DNA of 64,000 nt, taken from positions 103,069-167,068 of the forward strand of contig NZ_LPNO01000035.1 of the NCBI RefSeq assembly GCF_001952855.1. The letters are read 5' to 3'. Below, in pieces: positions 1-9,108 of the stretch. The DNA comes from Pseudomonas sp. ATCC PTA-122608 (GTDB taxonomy: Bacteria; Pseudomonadota; Gammaproteobacteria; Pseudomonadales; Pseudomonadaceae). Below the pieces are notes generated by a model. That model saw only the letters and a list, made by a program, of their open reading frames with translations. It did no database searches and was not told where the DNA came from. The translations under genes were made by a program, and so were the position numbers. How positions within the stretch are numbered: position 1 is the first letter of the stretch; every line of letters starts with the position of its first letter.

Positions 1-1616
1 AGTTCTGCGGTGTTCCAGGTAATGGGGTTGAAGTCGTCATCCAGCAGGTCGAGGCCCATATCGTCAATTAACGGGGCAGTCATGGTCACTGAGGTGTGCT
101 GATGGCTGTCTGCCGCAGGCCAGGCGGTGGGATTCTTCAGCGAGAAGTCAGTCAATGACAGGTATTGGGTATCGACGGTGCGATCAGTGTAGGAGCCTGC
201 CCGGCTACCGCTATGAATTCTGGACTGTGTGGTGATTTTCACCTGGATCTGGTCCGGGTCGTAATTGGCTGTCGGGTATTTTTCCTTGAGTGCGGCGCTC
301 AACCTCTGTTTGGCAAACGCTTGCAGGGAGGGAATGTCTTCCAGCAGCGGCGTCAGCGTCTGTAGGCTGCGCTGCTCCACACCCTCAAGGTATTGGTAGT
401 GGCCTTCATGGAGGAACGACAGCTCTTTCAACCATGATGGACGTTGTTTTTCTTCCAGCCTTTCATACTCGGCAAGCAATGCATTGTTGCCGTCCATGGG
501 GGCGGCCCAGTTGGCTGCATCCTGTATAGCGCCATGCACATCTGGTCGGCTTAACAAGGCTGGGTAGGTTTTGAATAACCCCACAATAGTGGCTTCCAGC
601 TCATCTGTCTGGCGTTGGAATAGCTGAGGTATCACTTCGACGACAACGTCCCCCGGGACGGGAGCAAAACCAAGCGCCAGATCGTCCCCGGACAACGGCT
701 GGCGCTTGTTTTCCACCGATAAAGGCAGGGTTTGCGCCAGCAGTGTTGCCGGGATGCCGCCGTTGTTGATTCGTTGCGCCAGCATCGTGTGCAGTTGCGC
801 AGGGGTTGCGAACTCTTCAAAGCCTTCTCCCGGCGTGTAAAGCACCACGGGGCCATTGCGCTCGTCGGCCAGGATGCTCTTGCTCCCGTTGGGCCAGTGC
901 GGCGCTTCGGCGGCGGAGCCGTCATTGCGACTAATCATGAAGGCACCGGCCAGGCGCGCACCCACGGCGGTGTTGTCATCCACCGTGATTGGATACACGC
1001 CCAGCCTGTTGCCAGGAGGGAAAGCGGTTTCCCGGGCCGCCAGGGTCGGGAAGCGAAACGCGTTGTCGATCAGCGTTTTGCTTTGTGGGCTCAGTGTGCC
1101 GTTGGTTGCCCCCAGGGCTGCCAGGTTGGAGAGCATGTCTCGGTGCAGGTTGATCAGCTCGTTTTGAGGTGAGGTCGAGTTGCGCTCAGGGGGGCGCTGA
1201 GTTGTCCAGAACCGGTTGATGGTTTCGGAGAATTGCTGAGCGAGTTTTTTGCCTGGCTCTGGATGTGACAGCAGCGCCTCGATTTGCTTTGGCGTTTGCT
1301 GCCCCAAGAAGCTACTGAAGGTGGGCTGTTGCGCCCGCAACCGATTGATTTGCGTGTTGAGTTGCGTGTACTGCTGGAGGAACGCGGCTTGATCGGTAGG
1401 TGCCCTTCCAAATACATACCGTGCGACTACCGCTGGATAAATGGCATGGACGTTCGGTGGCATGGGGGAGGCAGCTGTGACGCGGGGCGCCTGCGCCGGT
1501 TGCTCCTGGTGCACCGACCTCGCCTGGGACCCGACAGAGGGCGATGGTGTGAGAGCGAGGGGAGCGGGAGGAATATAATCAAAGGGCGGTGGGGCAGCTG
1601 CAGAAAATATCGACAT
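1..1616 (-). CDS. Large toxin-like protein, DUF6543 / dermonecrotic-toxin-domain family, partial (N-terminal 538 residues)
   Basis: An uninterrupted minus-strand frame runs from an ATG at 1614-1616 off the left edge, so only the N-terminal part is visible. GAGGTG lies 7 bases before the ATG. The first 50 residues are rich in Pro and Ala. They are followed by a Gln-rich helical stretch and then the block LGVYPITVDDN..GARLAGAF near residue 200, SILADERNGPVVLYTPGEG near 245 and RPSWLKELSFLHEGHYQYLE near 390. I recognise this as the N-terminal domain of very large Pseudomonas proteins annotated as dermonecrotic toxin domain proteins, some of which end in leucine-rich repeats and a NEL-type ubiquitin ligase. 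Which effector domain this one carries cannot be seen. No signal peptide is evident. It lies downstream of the nuo operon on the same strand, beyond a strong terminator, so it should have its own promoter. The family call is from memory of sequence style. Confidence 0.75.
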   Translation of the reverse strand, partial: MSIFSAAAPPPFDYIPPAPLALTPSPSVGSQARSVHQEQPAQAPRVTAASPMPPNVHAIYPAVVARYVFGRAPTDQAAFLQQYTQLNTQINRLRAQQPTFSSFLGQQTPKQIEALLSHPEPGKKLAQQFSETINRFWTTQRPPERNSTSPQNELINLHRDMLSNLAALGATNGTLSPQSKTLIDNAFRFPTLAARETAFPPGNRLGVYPITVDDNTAVGARLAGAFMISRNDGSAAEAPHWPNGSKSILADERNGPVVLYTPGEGFEEFATPAQLHTMLAQRINNGGIPATLLAQTLPLSVENKRQPLSGDDLALGFAPVPGDVVVEVIPQLFQRQTDELEATIVGLFKTYPALLSRPDVHGAIQDAANWAAPMDGNNALLAEYERLEEKQRPSWLKELSFLHEGHYQYLEGVEQRSLQTLTPLLEDIPSLQAFAKQRLSAALKEKYPTANYDPDQIQVKITTQSRIHSGSRAGSYTDRTVDTQYLSLTDFSLKNPTAWPAADSHQHTSVTMTAPLIDDMGLDLLDDDFNPITWNTAE

Positions 1617-1762
1617 TCGTTGCACCTCGAAAGGCAGGCCTCAGTCCATTCTCACCTGTTTTTTTTGGATACCGCTCCAGCGGCATATCCTTCAGTGGGG
1701 GAGAGGGAATGTCTGGTTCCTTTGGCGAAAAGGAGCGATGTGTATCTTCGAGTGAGCACAAT

Positions 1763-1792
1763 GCAAAACGGCGCCCGAAGGCGCCGTTTTGC
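1763..1792 (-). terminator. Rho-independent terminator of the nuo operon
   Basis: A perfect 13-base inverted repeat, GCAAAACGGCGCC / GGCGCCGTTTTGC, with a CGAA tetraloop. It lies 21 bases past the nuoN stop. The T-run within the distal arm on the minus strand fits a terminator that separates nuo from the toxin-like gene. Confidence 0.85.
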
Positions 1793-1813
1793 TTGCTGCA
1801 TCTAACTAAGCGG

Positions 1814-3277
1814 TCAACCCGCCATCACCGCATGCTGCACCAGGGTGAGCAACGGCTGTGGGTAAACACCCAGGAAGAACGCCAGCAGGGCAATTGCCAG
1901 CAGCATCACGCCGCCCGCTTTCTGCTCCCAGTGCAACTCGGCGTCCACACGGCGCAGGTTTGGCTCGATCAGGTACAAGGTCACCATCACGCGCAGGTAG
2001 TAGAAAACGCCGATGGCGCTGCCCAGTACCAGGGAAGCAACCAGCCACCATTCGTGAGCCTCAACACCGGTCGCCACGATGTAGAACTTGCCGATGAAGC
2101 CAGCGGTCAGCGGGATACCGGCCAGGGACAGCATCATCACGGTCAGTACGGCGGTCAGGTACGGACGGCGCCAGAACAGGCCGCGGTATTCGTACAGGGC
2201 GTCTGCGTCACGGCCTTTGTAAGGCGAGGACATCAGGGTGATTACACCGAAAGCGCCGAGGCTGGTGATCACGTAGGTGACCAGGTACACGCCGATGGCT
2301 TCCATCGCCAGGCCCTTGCTCGCCACCAGGGCGATCAGCAGATAACCGAAGTGCGCGATGGACGAATAACCCAGCAGACGCTTGAGGTTGTTCTGGGTCA
2401 GCGCCAGCAGGTTACCGAACAGGATCGAGGCGATTGCGATGATGGTCAGCACGTTGCTGAGTACACCGGTGTTGGCCGCAGGGGAGATCTGGAACAGACG
2501 CACCATCACCGCAAACACGGCAACTTTCGACGCGGTAGCCAGGAACGCGGCCACCGGCGCCGGGGCGCCTTCGTACACGTCCGGGGTCCACAGGTGGAAT
2601 GGCACCAGCGACAGTTTGAACGCCAGGCCGATCAGCATCATGGCCAGGCCCAGTTGGGCGATTGGCGCAGGGCTGCCGGAAGCTGCCAGGGCATGACCGA
2701 TACTGCTGAAGCTCAGGCTGCCGGCTTCTGCGTAGAGCAGGGCCATACCGAACAACAGGAACGCGGAACCGGCGGCCGACAGCACCATGTACTTGATGCC
2801 GGCTTCCAGGGAACGCTTGTTGAAGAAGGCATACGCCACCAGGCCGTAGACCGGGATCGACAGCAGTTCCAGGCCGATGAACAAGCCGGCCAGGTGCTGT
2901 GCGCTGACCAACACGATACCGCCGGTTGCAGCCAGCAGGATCAGCAGGTACAGCTCTTCGCGGTTGCCCGGGTAACCCGTACCGCCTTCGCCGAGGTAGG
3001 CGTGGGCGAGGGTGACGCAGGCCAGGGTGGCCACGAGGATCAACGCGATATACAGCAGCGCGAAGTCATCGACCATCAACAGCGGCGTGACCGCCAGCGG
3101 TGCGACCTTGAGTGCCGGGATAATCGACAGCAAGGCCAGGTTCAAACCTGCCACGGAAATCAGGAAGGTCTGTGAGTGGTTGCGGCGCCATGCGATCGCC
3201 AGCATCACCACCACAACGGTGAGGCTGGAGATCAGCAGCGGCGCAAGCGCGATAAAGTGTTGGATCGTGAATTCCAT
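1814..3277 (-). CDS. nuoN: NADH-quinone oxidoreductase subunit N
   Basis: Membrane-arm antiporter-like subunit of complex I (487 residues, the usual length), one of three Mrp-type proton channels. Hydrophobic segments run throughout, with the Proton_antipo_M core around residues 120-420, including KMxLSAAGSAFLLFG-type and SLVPFHLWTPDVYEG motifs. I chose the ATG at 3277 (MEFTIQHF). The frame stays open 21 codons further upstream, but that stretch overlaps the end of nuoM and is not conserved in style. It is the last gene of the nuo operon, 7 bases after nuoM, and is followed by a terminator. Confidence 0.97.
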   Translation of the reverse strand: MEFTIQHFIALAPLLISSLTVVVVMLAIAWRRNHSQTFLISVAGLNLALLSIIPALKVAPLAVTPLLMVDDFALLYIALILVATLACVTLAHAYLGEGGTGYPGNREELYLLILLAATGGIVLVSAQHLAGLFIGLELLSIPVYGLVAYAFFNKRSLEAGIKYMVLSAAGSAFLLFGMALLYAEAGSLSFSSIGHALAASGSPAPIAQLGLAMMLIGLAFKLSLVPFHLWTPDVYEGAPAPVAAFLATASKVAVFAVMVRLFQISPAANTGVLSNVLTIIAIASILFGNLLALTQNNLKRLLGYSSIAHFGYLLIALVASKGLAMEAIGVYLVTYVITSLGAFGVITLMSSPYKGRDADALYEYRGLFWRRPYLTAVLTVMMLSLAGIPLTAGFIGKFYIVATGVEAHEWWLVASLVLGSAIGVFYYLRVMVTLYLIEPNLRRVDAELHWEQKAGGVMLLAIALLAFFLGVYPQPLLTLVQHAVMAG

Positions 3278-3284
3278 AGCGCTC

Positions 3285-4817
3285 TTACCGGGCCGAAGCG
3301 AGTTGAGTGAAGGCGGTGCTGAACCATTGCTGCACGCCATGCATCGTTGCGGCAGAGGTATCCAGGAACGGTTGCGGGTACACGCCGATGAAGATCAGCA
3401 GTACTGCAAGGCCGAGCACCATGATCAGTTCGCGACCGTCCATGCCGTGCAATACGGTGTCGGACTTGGCCGGACCGAAGTACGCACGGTGGATCATGAT
3501 CAGCGAGTAGACCGAACCGAACACCAGGCCTGAAGTCGCGATCGCACTGATCCACGGTGTATGCACGAAAGCACCCATCAGGATCAGGAACTCGCCGATG
3601 AAGTTACCGGTACCCGGCAAGCCCAGGGATGCGGCGGCGAAGAACAGGCTGATGGCCGGCAGGTAGGCGATACGCGACCACACGCCACCCATTTCACGCA
3701 TGTCACGGGTGTGCAGGCGCTCGTAGAGCTGGCCACTGAGGATAAACAGTGCCGCTGCCGACACACCGTGCGCCAGCATCTGGATCACCGCGCCTTGCAG
3801 CGCCAGTTGGCTGCCGGAGTAGATGCCGATCAGTACGAAACCCATGTGGGAAACGGACGAGAAGGCAATCAGGCGCTTGATGTCGGTTTGGGCGAAGGCC
3901 AGGAACGCACCGTAGAAGATCCCGATCAGACCGAGGGTCATGGCGATCGGCGCAAACTCGGCCGAGGCATTCGGGAACAGCGGCAGGGCGAAACGCAGCA
4001 GGCCGTAGGCCGCCGTCTTCAACAGGATACCGGCCAGGTCCACAGAACCTGCGGTCGGCGCCTGGGCGTGAGCGTCAGGCAACCAGGAGTGGAACGGCAC
4101 CACCGGCAGCTTCACCGCGAACGCGATGAAGAAGCCCAGCATCAGGATGTACTCGGTGGTCAGGGACATCTTGGTTTTCAACAGGTCGGCGTAGTTGAAC
4201 GTGATCACGCCCGTGCTGTTGAAGTTGACCAGTACCAGACCCAGGATCGCCACCAACATGATCAGGCCGGAAGCCTGGGTGAAGATGAAGAACTTGGTCG
4301 CCGCGTAGATCCGGGTTTTTTTGCCGTCCGAAGAACTGTGACCCCAGAGCGCGATGAGGAAGTACATCGGCACCAGCATCATTTCCCAGAAGAAGAAGAA
4401 CATGAACAGGTCGAGGGCGAGGAACACGCCGACAACACCGCCCAGGATCCACATCAGGTTCAGGTGGAAGAAGCCCACGTGACGCTGGATTTCTTTCCAG
4501 GAGCAGAGTACCGAGAGGATACCCAGCAGGCCGGTCAGCAGGATCATCAACAGCGACAGGCCGTCGAGGGCCAGGTGCACGTTGATGCCGAAGCGCTGGA
4601 TCCACACGTGCTTGAATTCAAGCGCGAAGGTTGGATCGACACCCGGTGCCGGAGCAAATGAATAGTCACCGTGGGCCCACAGCCAGAGGCCGAGCGCGAG
4701 TTCCAGGGACATGGTCAGCAACGCAATCCAGCGGGGGAGGGTGGCGCCGAAGCGTTCACCCATCCAGCAGAGCAGGCCGCCGATAAAAGGGATCAGGATT
4801 AGCCAGGGCAGAATCAT
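3285..4817 (-). CDS. nuoM: NADH-quinone oxidoreductase subunit M
   Basis: Second antiporter-like proton-pumping subunit of complex I (510 residues). The sequence is almost entirely membrane helices. The antiporter core carries VPFHSWLPDAHAQAPTAGSV near residue 240, with the Lys and His residues typical of the proton channel, and FIGEFLILMGAF near 415. The start MILPWLILIPF at 4817 is the normal NuoM N-terminus. It follows nuoL by 49 bases, a slightly longer gap than elsewhere in the operon, and precedes nuoN by 7. Confidence 0.97.
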   Translation of the reverse strand: MILPWLILIPFIGGLLCWMGERFGATLPRWIALLTMSLELALGLWLWAHGDYSFAPAPGVDPTFALEFKHVWIQRFGINVHLALDGLSLLMILLTGLLGILSVLCSWKEIQRHVGFFHLNLMWILGGVVGVFLALDLFMFFFFWEMMLVPMYFLIALWGHSSSDGKKTRIYAATKFFIFTQASGLIMLVAILGLVLVNFNSTGVITFNYADLLKTKMSLTTEYILMLGFFIAFAVKLPVVPFHSWLPDAHAQAPTAGSVDLAGILLKTAAYGLLRFALPLFPNASAEFAPIAMTLGLIGIFYGAFLAFAQTDIKRLIAFSSVSHMGFVLIGIYSGSQLALQGAVIQMLAHGVSAAALFILSGQLYERLHTRDMREMGGVWSRIAYLPAISLFFAAASLGLPGTGNFIGEFLILMGAFVHTPWISAIATSGLVFGSVYSLIMIHRAYFGPAKSDTVLHGMDGRELIMVLGLAVLLIFIGVYPQPFLDTSAATMHGVQQWFSTAFTQLASAR

Positions 4818-4866
4818 GACGGGCTCGTTTCCTTTCGCAAGTTCGCAAAGTTCGCAATGTGCATAG

Positions 4867-6720
4867 TCAGACCGCGACCACGATGATGGCGCCGATCACC
4901 AGGACGGCACCGGCCGCCATGGAAGCTGCATACCAGCGCAATTGGCCAGTCTCGCTGCGGCTCAGGGCGGTGTGACCGGCCTTGGCGGCACGCGGGATCA
5001 AACCGATGGTCTGGTCGAGCGGGTCTTTGCGCAGTACGTGGCTGATCGCAAGGTAAGGCTTGACGAACAGTTTGTCGTAGATCCAGTCGAAGCCCCAGGC
5101 AGCGAACCACCAGGCCGAAAGGAAGCGGCCAATGCCACTGTTGGCGATGGCGGTGACGAAGCGGCGCTTGCCGAGGAACAGCAGGGCTGCCAGCAGGATA
5201 CCGGCCAGGGCGATGGCACCCGAGGCGATTTCCAGGCTGTGCTTGGCTGCACCACCGGCATGACCTGCACTTTCCGGCAGAACACCGGCCAGAGGCGGGG
5301 TGATCATGGCGCCGACGAAGGTCGACAGGACGATCAGCACCGACAGTGGCAACCAGTGGGAAATGCCGTGGCCTGCATGGGCTTCAGTCTTGGCTTCACC
5401 GTGGAACGTGATGAAGATCAGGCGGAAGGTGTACAGCGAGGTCATGAATGCACCCACCAGGCCGGCGTACAGCAGGCCGTGGTTACCGCTGGCAAAGGCT
5501 TCCCAGAGGATTTCGTCTTTCGAGTAGAAACCTGCGGTCACCAGTGGCAGGGCCGACAAGGCCGCGCCGCCGACGATGAAGCTGGCATAGGCCAACGGCA
5601 GTTTCTTCCACAGGCCGCCCATCTTGAAGATGTTCTGCTCGTGGTGGCAGGCAACGATCACCGCACCGGAAGCAAGGAACAGCAGGGCCTTGAAGAAGGC
5701 GTGGGTCATCAGGTGGAAGATCGCGCCGTCCCAGGCGCCAACGCCCAGGGCCAGGAACATGTAGCCGATCTGGCTCATGGTCGAGTAGGCGAGGATACGC
5801 TTGATGTCGGTTTGAACCAGGGCAGCAAAACCTGCCAGCACCAGGGTCACGCCACCCACCAGGCCCACCAGATGCAGAATCTCCGGTGCCAGGGTGAACA
5901 GGCCGTGGGTACGGGCAATCAGATAGACACCGGCAGTCACCATGGTGGCGGCGTGGATCAGTGCCGAAACCGGGGTAGGGCCGGCCATCGCATCCGCCAG
6001 CCAGGTTTGCAGCGGCAGTTGCGCGGATTTACCAACGGCGCCACCCAGCAGCATCAGGGTCGCCAGGGTGATCCAGAAGTCGCCGACCTGGAATTTCTGC
6101 GGTGCCAGCACCAGCAGTTCCTGGATGTTCAGCGTGCCCACTTGTTGGAACAGGATGAACAGGCCGATGGCCATGAACACGTCGCCGATCCGGGTCACGA
6201 TAAAGGCTTTGAGTGCTGCGTTACCGTTGTTGCGGTTGCTGTAGTAGAAACCGATTAACAGGTACGAGCACAGGCCCACGCCTTCCCAGCCGAAGTACAG
6301 GAACAACAGGTTATCGCCCAGCACCAGGAACAGCATGCTCGCGATAAACAGGTTGGTGTAGGCGAAGAAGCGCGAGTAACCGGCTTCACCGCGCATGTAC
6401 CAGGATGCGAACAGGTGGATCAGGAAGCCCACACCCACCACCACGCCGAGCATGGTGATCGACAGGCCGTCGACGTAGAGGGCGAAGTTGGGCTTGAAGC
6501 CCTCCACCGACATCCACTGCCACAGCACCAGGGTGTAGTGACCGCCTTCCGGCGGCGCAACGTTGAATTGCCAGATGACGTAGGCGGCGACAATCGCCGA
6601 CAGGCCAATGGAACCCACGCCGATCAAGGCCGAGAGGTTTTCCGACCAGCGTCCACGGGAGAACGACAGCAGCAGGAAACCGATCAGGGGAAATACGAAA
6701 GTCAGAAAGATCATGTTCAT
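4867..6720 (-). CDS. nuoL: NADH-quinone oxidoreductase subunit L
   Basis: Largest antiporter-like subunit of the complex I membrane arm (617 residues). NuoL normally carries the long lateral helix at its C-terminus. Visible motifs include LFLYFGWEGVGLCSYLLIG near residue 140, LQTWLADAMAGPTPVSALIHAATMVTAG near 235-262 and TAGFYSKDEILW near 400. The start ATG at 6720 overlaps the nuoK stop by 4 bases, as expected of translational coupling. The C-terminal region (residues 500-600), with a Trp-rich DWIYDKLFVKPY stretch, fits the lateral-helix region. Confidence 0.97.
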   Translation of the reverse strand: MNMIFLTFVFPLIGFLLLSFSRGRWSENLSALIGVGSIGLSAIVAAYVIWQFNVAPPEGGHYTLVLWQWMSVEGFKPNFALYVDGLSITMLGVVVGVGFLIHLFASWYMRGEAGYSRFFAYTNLFIASMLFLVLGDNLLFLYFGWEGVGLCSYLLIGFYYSNRNNGNAALKAFIVTRIGDVFMAIGLFILFQQVGTLNIQELLVLAPQKFQVGDFWITLATLMLLGGAVGKSAQLPLQTWLADAMAGPTPVSALIHAATMVTAGVYLIARTHGLFTLAPEILHLVGLVGGVTLVLAGFAALVQTDIKRILAYSTMSQIGYMFLALGVGAWDGAIFHLMTHAFFKALLFLASGAVIVACHHEQNIFKMGGLWKKLPLAYASFIVGGAALSALPLVTAGFYSKDEILWEAFASGNHGLLYAGLVGAFMTSLYTFRLIFITFHGEAKTEAHAGHGISHWLPLSVLIVLSTFVGAMITPPLAGVLPESAGHAGGAAKHSLEIASGAIALAGILLAALLFLGKRRFVTAIANSGIGRFLSAWWFAAWGFDWIYDKLFVKPYLAISHVLRKDPLDQTIGLIPRAAKAGHTALSRSETGQLRWYAASMAAGAVLVIGAIIVVAV

Positions 6721-7025
6721 CCGCGCATCTCACTGGCAGCGTCGATATCAAGCGTGTGGAAGCGACGATACAGTTGCAGCAGGATCGCCAGGCCAATACT
6801 GGCCTCGGCGGCTGCCAGGCTGATCACCAGGATGAACATCACTTGTCCATCCGGCTGGCCCCAACGGCTACCGGCCACGATGAACGCGAGTGCCGCGGCG
6901 TTCATCATGATTTCCAGGCTCATCAACACGAACAGGATGTTGCGGCGAACCATCAGGCCGACCAGGCCAAGGCAGAACAGGATGCCGGCGACCGCCAGAC
7001 CATGCTCCAAAGGGATAGCAGGCAT
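6717..7025 (-). CDS. nuoK: NADH-quinone oxidoreductase subunit K
   Basis: Small three-helix membrane subunit of complex I (102 residues) that takes part in the central proton path. The conserved Glu residues sit in SLEIMMNAAALAF and SLAAAEASIGLAI. Two in-frame ATGs exist, at 7031 and 7025. AAGGAG ends 8 bases before the ATG at 7025 but only 2 bases before the one at 7031, so I place the start at 7025 (MPAIPLEHG), which also gives the usual length. The first ATG overlaps the nuoJ stop. Confidence 0.95.
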   Translation of the reverse strand: MPAIPLEHGLAVAGILFCLGLVGLMVRRNILFVLMSLEIMMNAAALAFIVAGSRWGQPDGQVMFILVISLAAAEASIGLAILLQLYRRFHTLDIDAASEMRG

Positions 7026-7027
7026 CG

Positions 7028-7531
7028 TCATTGCTCCTTGGCTTCGTTGCGGCCCAAGTGGAAGGCGGTGATGGCTGCAGCGAGCAGCAGCATCGAAGCC
7101 AGTTCGACCACCAGCAGGTACGGGCCGAACAGGCTGATGCCCACGGCTTTCGCGTCTACGGTGGTGTGGCCGATGGCCTGGCCGCTCTGGTGAGCGAACA
7201 GTACATACAGCAGCTCACCCAGCAGCAGGGCTGCCAGGATCACCGGGCCGAGCCAGATGCCGGGTTTGAGCCAGACGCGTTCCTGGGCGACCGAAGCCGG
7301 CCCCAGGTTGAGCATCATCACCACAAACACGAACAGCACCATGATGGCGCCGGCGTAGGCGATCACTTCCAGCACACCGGCGAACGGTGCGCCGAGGCTG
7401 AAGAAAGTCATGGCCACGGCGATCAGCGAAATGATCAGGTAGAGCAGGGCGTGCACGGGGTTAGTGTTGGTGATCACGCGAAGCGTGGACACCACTGCAA
7501 TACCCGATGCGAAATAGAAAGCGAATTCCAT
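7028..7531 (-). CDS. nuoJ: NADH-quinone oxidoreductase subunit J
   Basis: Membrane subunit of complex I (167 residues) with five predicted helices. EVIAYAGAIMVLFVFVVMM near residue 55-72 is the family signature and corresponds to the helix with the pi-bulge that is central to coupling in solved structures. It follows nuoI by 9 bases and is coupled to nuoK. Confidence 0.96.
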   Translation of the reverse strand: MEFAFYFASGIAVVSTLRVITNTNPVHALLYLIISLIAVAMTFFSLGAPFAGVLEVIAYAGAIMVLFVFVVMMLNLGPASVAQERVWLKPGIWLGPVILAALLLGELLYVLFAHQSGQAIGHTTVDAKAVGISLFGPYLLVVELASMLLLAAAITAFHLGRNEAKEQ

Positions 7532-7540
7532 CTTTCTTCC

Positions 7541-8089
7541 TTAAGGCAGCAAGCTCTTCACGTTGATCGGCTCGGCTTCGTTTTGTGCGGCGCCTTTCGG
7601 CTTACCGGCAACGGCCATACCTGCAACACGATAGAAGTTGTAATCAGGGTTTTTACCGGGACCAGAGATCAGCAGATCTTCTTTCTCGTACACCAGGTCC
7701 TGACGTTTGAACTCGGCCATCTCGAAATCCGGTGTCAGTTGGATCGCGGTGGTCGGGCAAGCTTCCTCGCAGAGGCCGCAGAAAATGCAGCGCGAGAAGT
7801 TGATGCGGAAGAAGTCCGGGTACCAGCGACCGTCTTCGGTTTCAGCTTTCTGCAGCGAGATGCAACCCACCGGGCACGCCACGGCGCACAGGTTGCAGGC
7901 CACGCAGCGCTCTTCGCCGTCGGGGTCGCGGGTCAGGACGATACGGCCGCGATAACGCGGCGGCAGGTACACCGCTTCTTCCGGGTATTGCAGGGTGTCG
8001 CGTTTGCGAAAGCCGTGACCGAACACCATCACCAGGCTTCGCAACTGGGTACCGGTACCCTTAACGATGTCGCCAATATATTTGAACAT
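7541..8089 (-). CDS. nuoI: NADH-quinone oxidoreductase subunit I (two 4Fe-4S ferredoxin)
   Basis: Peripheral-arm subunit carrying clusters N6a and N6b (182 residues). Two classical 4Fe-4S motifs are visible: CVACNLCAVACPVGC near residues 62-76 and CIFCGLCEEACPTTA near 101-115. These pass electrons towards NuoB. It lies 11 bases after nuoH and 9 before nuoJ in the operon. Confidence 0.97.
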   Translation of the reverse strand: MFKYIGDIVKGTGTQLRSLVMVFGHGFRKRDTLQYPEEAVYLPPRYRGRIVLTRDPDGEERCVACNLCAVACPVGCISLQKAETEDGRWYPDFFRINFSRCIFCGLCEEACPTTAIQLTPDFEMAEFKRQDLVYEKEDLLISGPGKNPDYNFYRVAGMAVAGKPKGAAQNEAEPINVKSLLP

Positions 8090-8100
8090 GGGTCAAATCC

Positions 8101-9108
8101 TCACTGAACCGCGCCCGCTGGCGTGTTCAACAACACAACGGCAGCAGTCACCAGCAAATTGATCAGGGTCAGCGGCAGGCAGAATCGCCAGCTGAAATCC
8201 ATCACCTGGTCATACCGTGGACGCGGGATGGAAGCGCGCAGCAGGATGAACAGCATGATGAAGAACGCGGTCTTCAAGAAGAACCAGAAGAACGCCAGCT
8301 GCGGCAGGATGCCGAACGGACCGTGCCAGCCGCCGAAGAACAGCGTGACCAGCAGGGCCGAGATCAAGATGATGCCGATGTACTCACCAACGAAGAACAT
8401 GCCCCATTTCATGCCGGCGTATTCGATGTGGTAACCGTCGGCCAGTTCCTGTTCCGCTTCCGGCTGGTCGAACGGGTGACGGTGAGTCACGGCGACGCCA
8501 GCGATGAAGAAGGTACAGAAGCCGAAGAACTGCGGAATGATGAACCACAGGTTCTGCGCCTGGTACTCGACGATGTCGCGCATGTTGAACGAGCCCACCT
8601 GCACCACGATGCCCATCAGCGCGAGGCCCATGAACACTTCGTAGGACACGGTCTGGGCCGAAGCCCGCAAGCTGCCCAAGAGGGCGAACTTGTTGTTACT
8701 GGCCCAACCGGCGAACAGCACCGCGTAGACCGACAAACCGGCCATGGCGAAGAAGAACAGCAAGCCGATGTTCAGGTCCGCCACGCCCCAGGTTGGGGTG
8801 ATCGGGATGATTGCGAAGGCAATCAGCAAGGCGCTCATGGCCACGACCGGTGCCAGGGTGAAGATCACCTTGTCGGCAAACGGCGGTGTCCAGTCTTCCT
8901 TGAAGAACATTTTCAGCATGTCGGCGGCAATCTGGAACATACCAAACGGGCCAACGCGGTTCGGACCGTAACGGTCCTGCCACCAGCCCAGCAGGCGACG
9001 TTCGACGAAGCTGAGCAAGGCGCCCGCCACGACCACGGCCAACAGGATCACGATGGCCTTGACCACCGCGATGATCACGTCGATCACTTCAGGGGTGAAC
9101 CAGGTCAT
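8101..9108 (-). CDS. nuoH: NADH-quinone oxidoreductase subunit H
   Basis: Membrane subunit (335 residues) that holds the entry of the quinone cavity at the junction of the two complex I arms. About eight transmembrane helices are seen. The acidic loop RHPFDQPEAEQELADGYHIEY near residue 210-230 and ERRLLGWWQDRYGPNRVGPFG near 37-57 are diagnostic. The start ATG overlaps the nuoG stop by 4 bases. Confidence 0.97.
   Translation of the reverse strand: MTWFTPEVIDVIIAVVKAIVILLAVVVAGALLSFVERRLLGWWQDRYGPNRVGPFGMFQIAADMLKMFFKEDWTPPFADKVIFTLAPVVAMSALLIAFAIIPITPTWGVADLNIGLLFFFAMAGLSVYAVLFAGWASNNKFALLGSLRASAQTVSYEVFMGLALMGIVVQVGSFNMRDIVEYQAQNLWFIIPQFFGFCTFFIAGVAVTHRHPFDQPEAEQELADGYHIEYAGMKWGMFFVGEYIGIILISALLVTLFFGGWHGPFGILPQLAFFWFFLKTAFFIMLFILLRASIPRPRYDQVMDFSWRFCLPLTLINLLVTAAVVLLNTPAGAVQ

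Noticed and set aside
1589..3175. A 528-codon plus-strand open frame
   Set aside because: It lies antisense to nuoN and the toxin-like gene start. Its protein is low-complexity Gln/His/Arg-rich, the usual mirror of a membrane-protein gene in GC-rich DNA.
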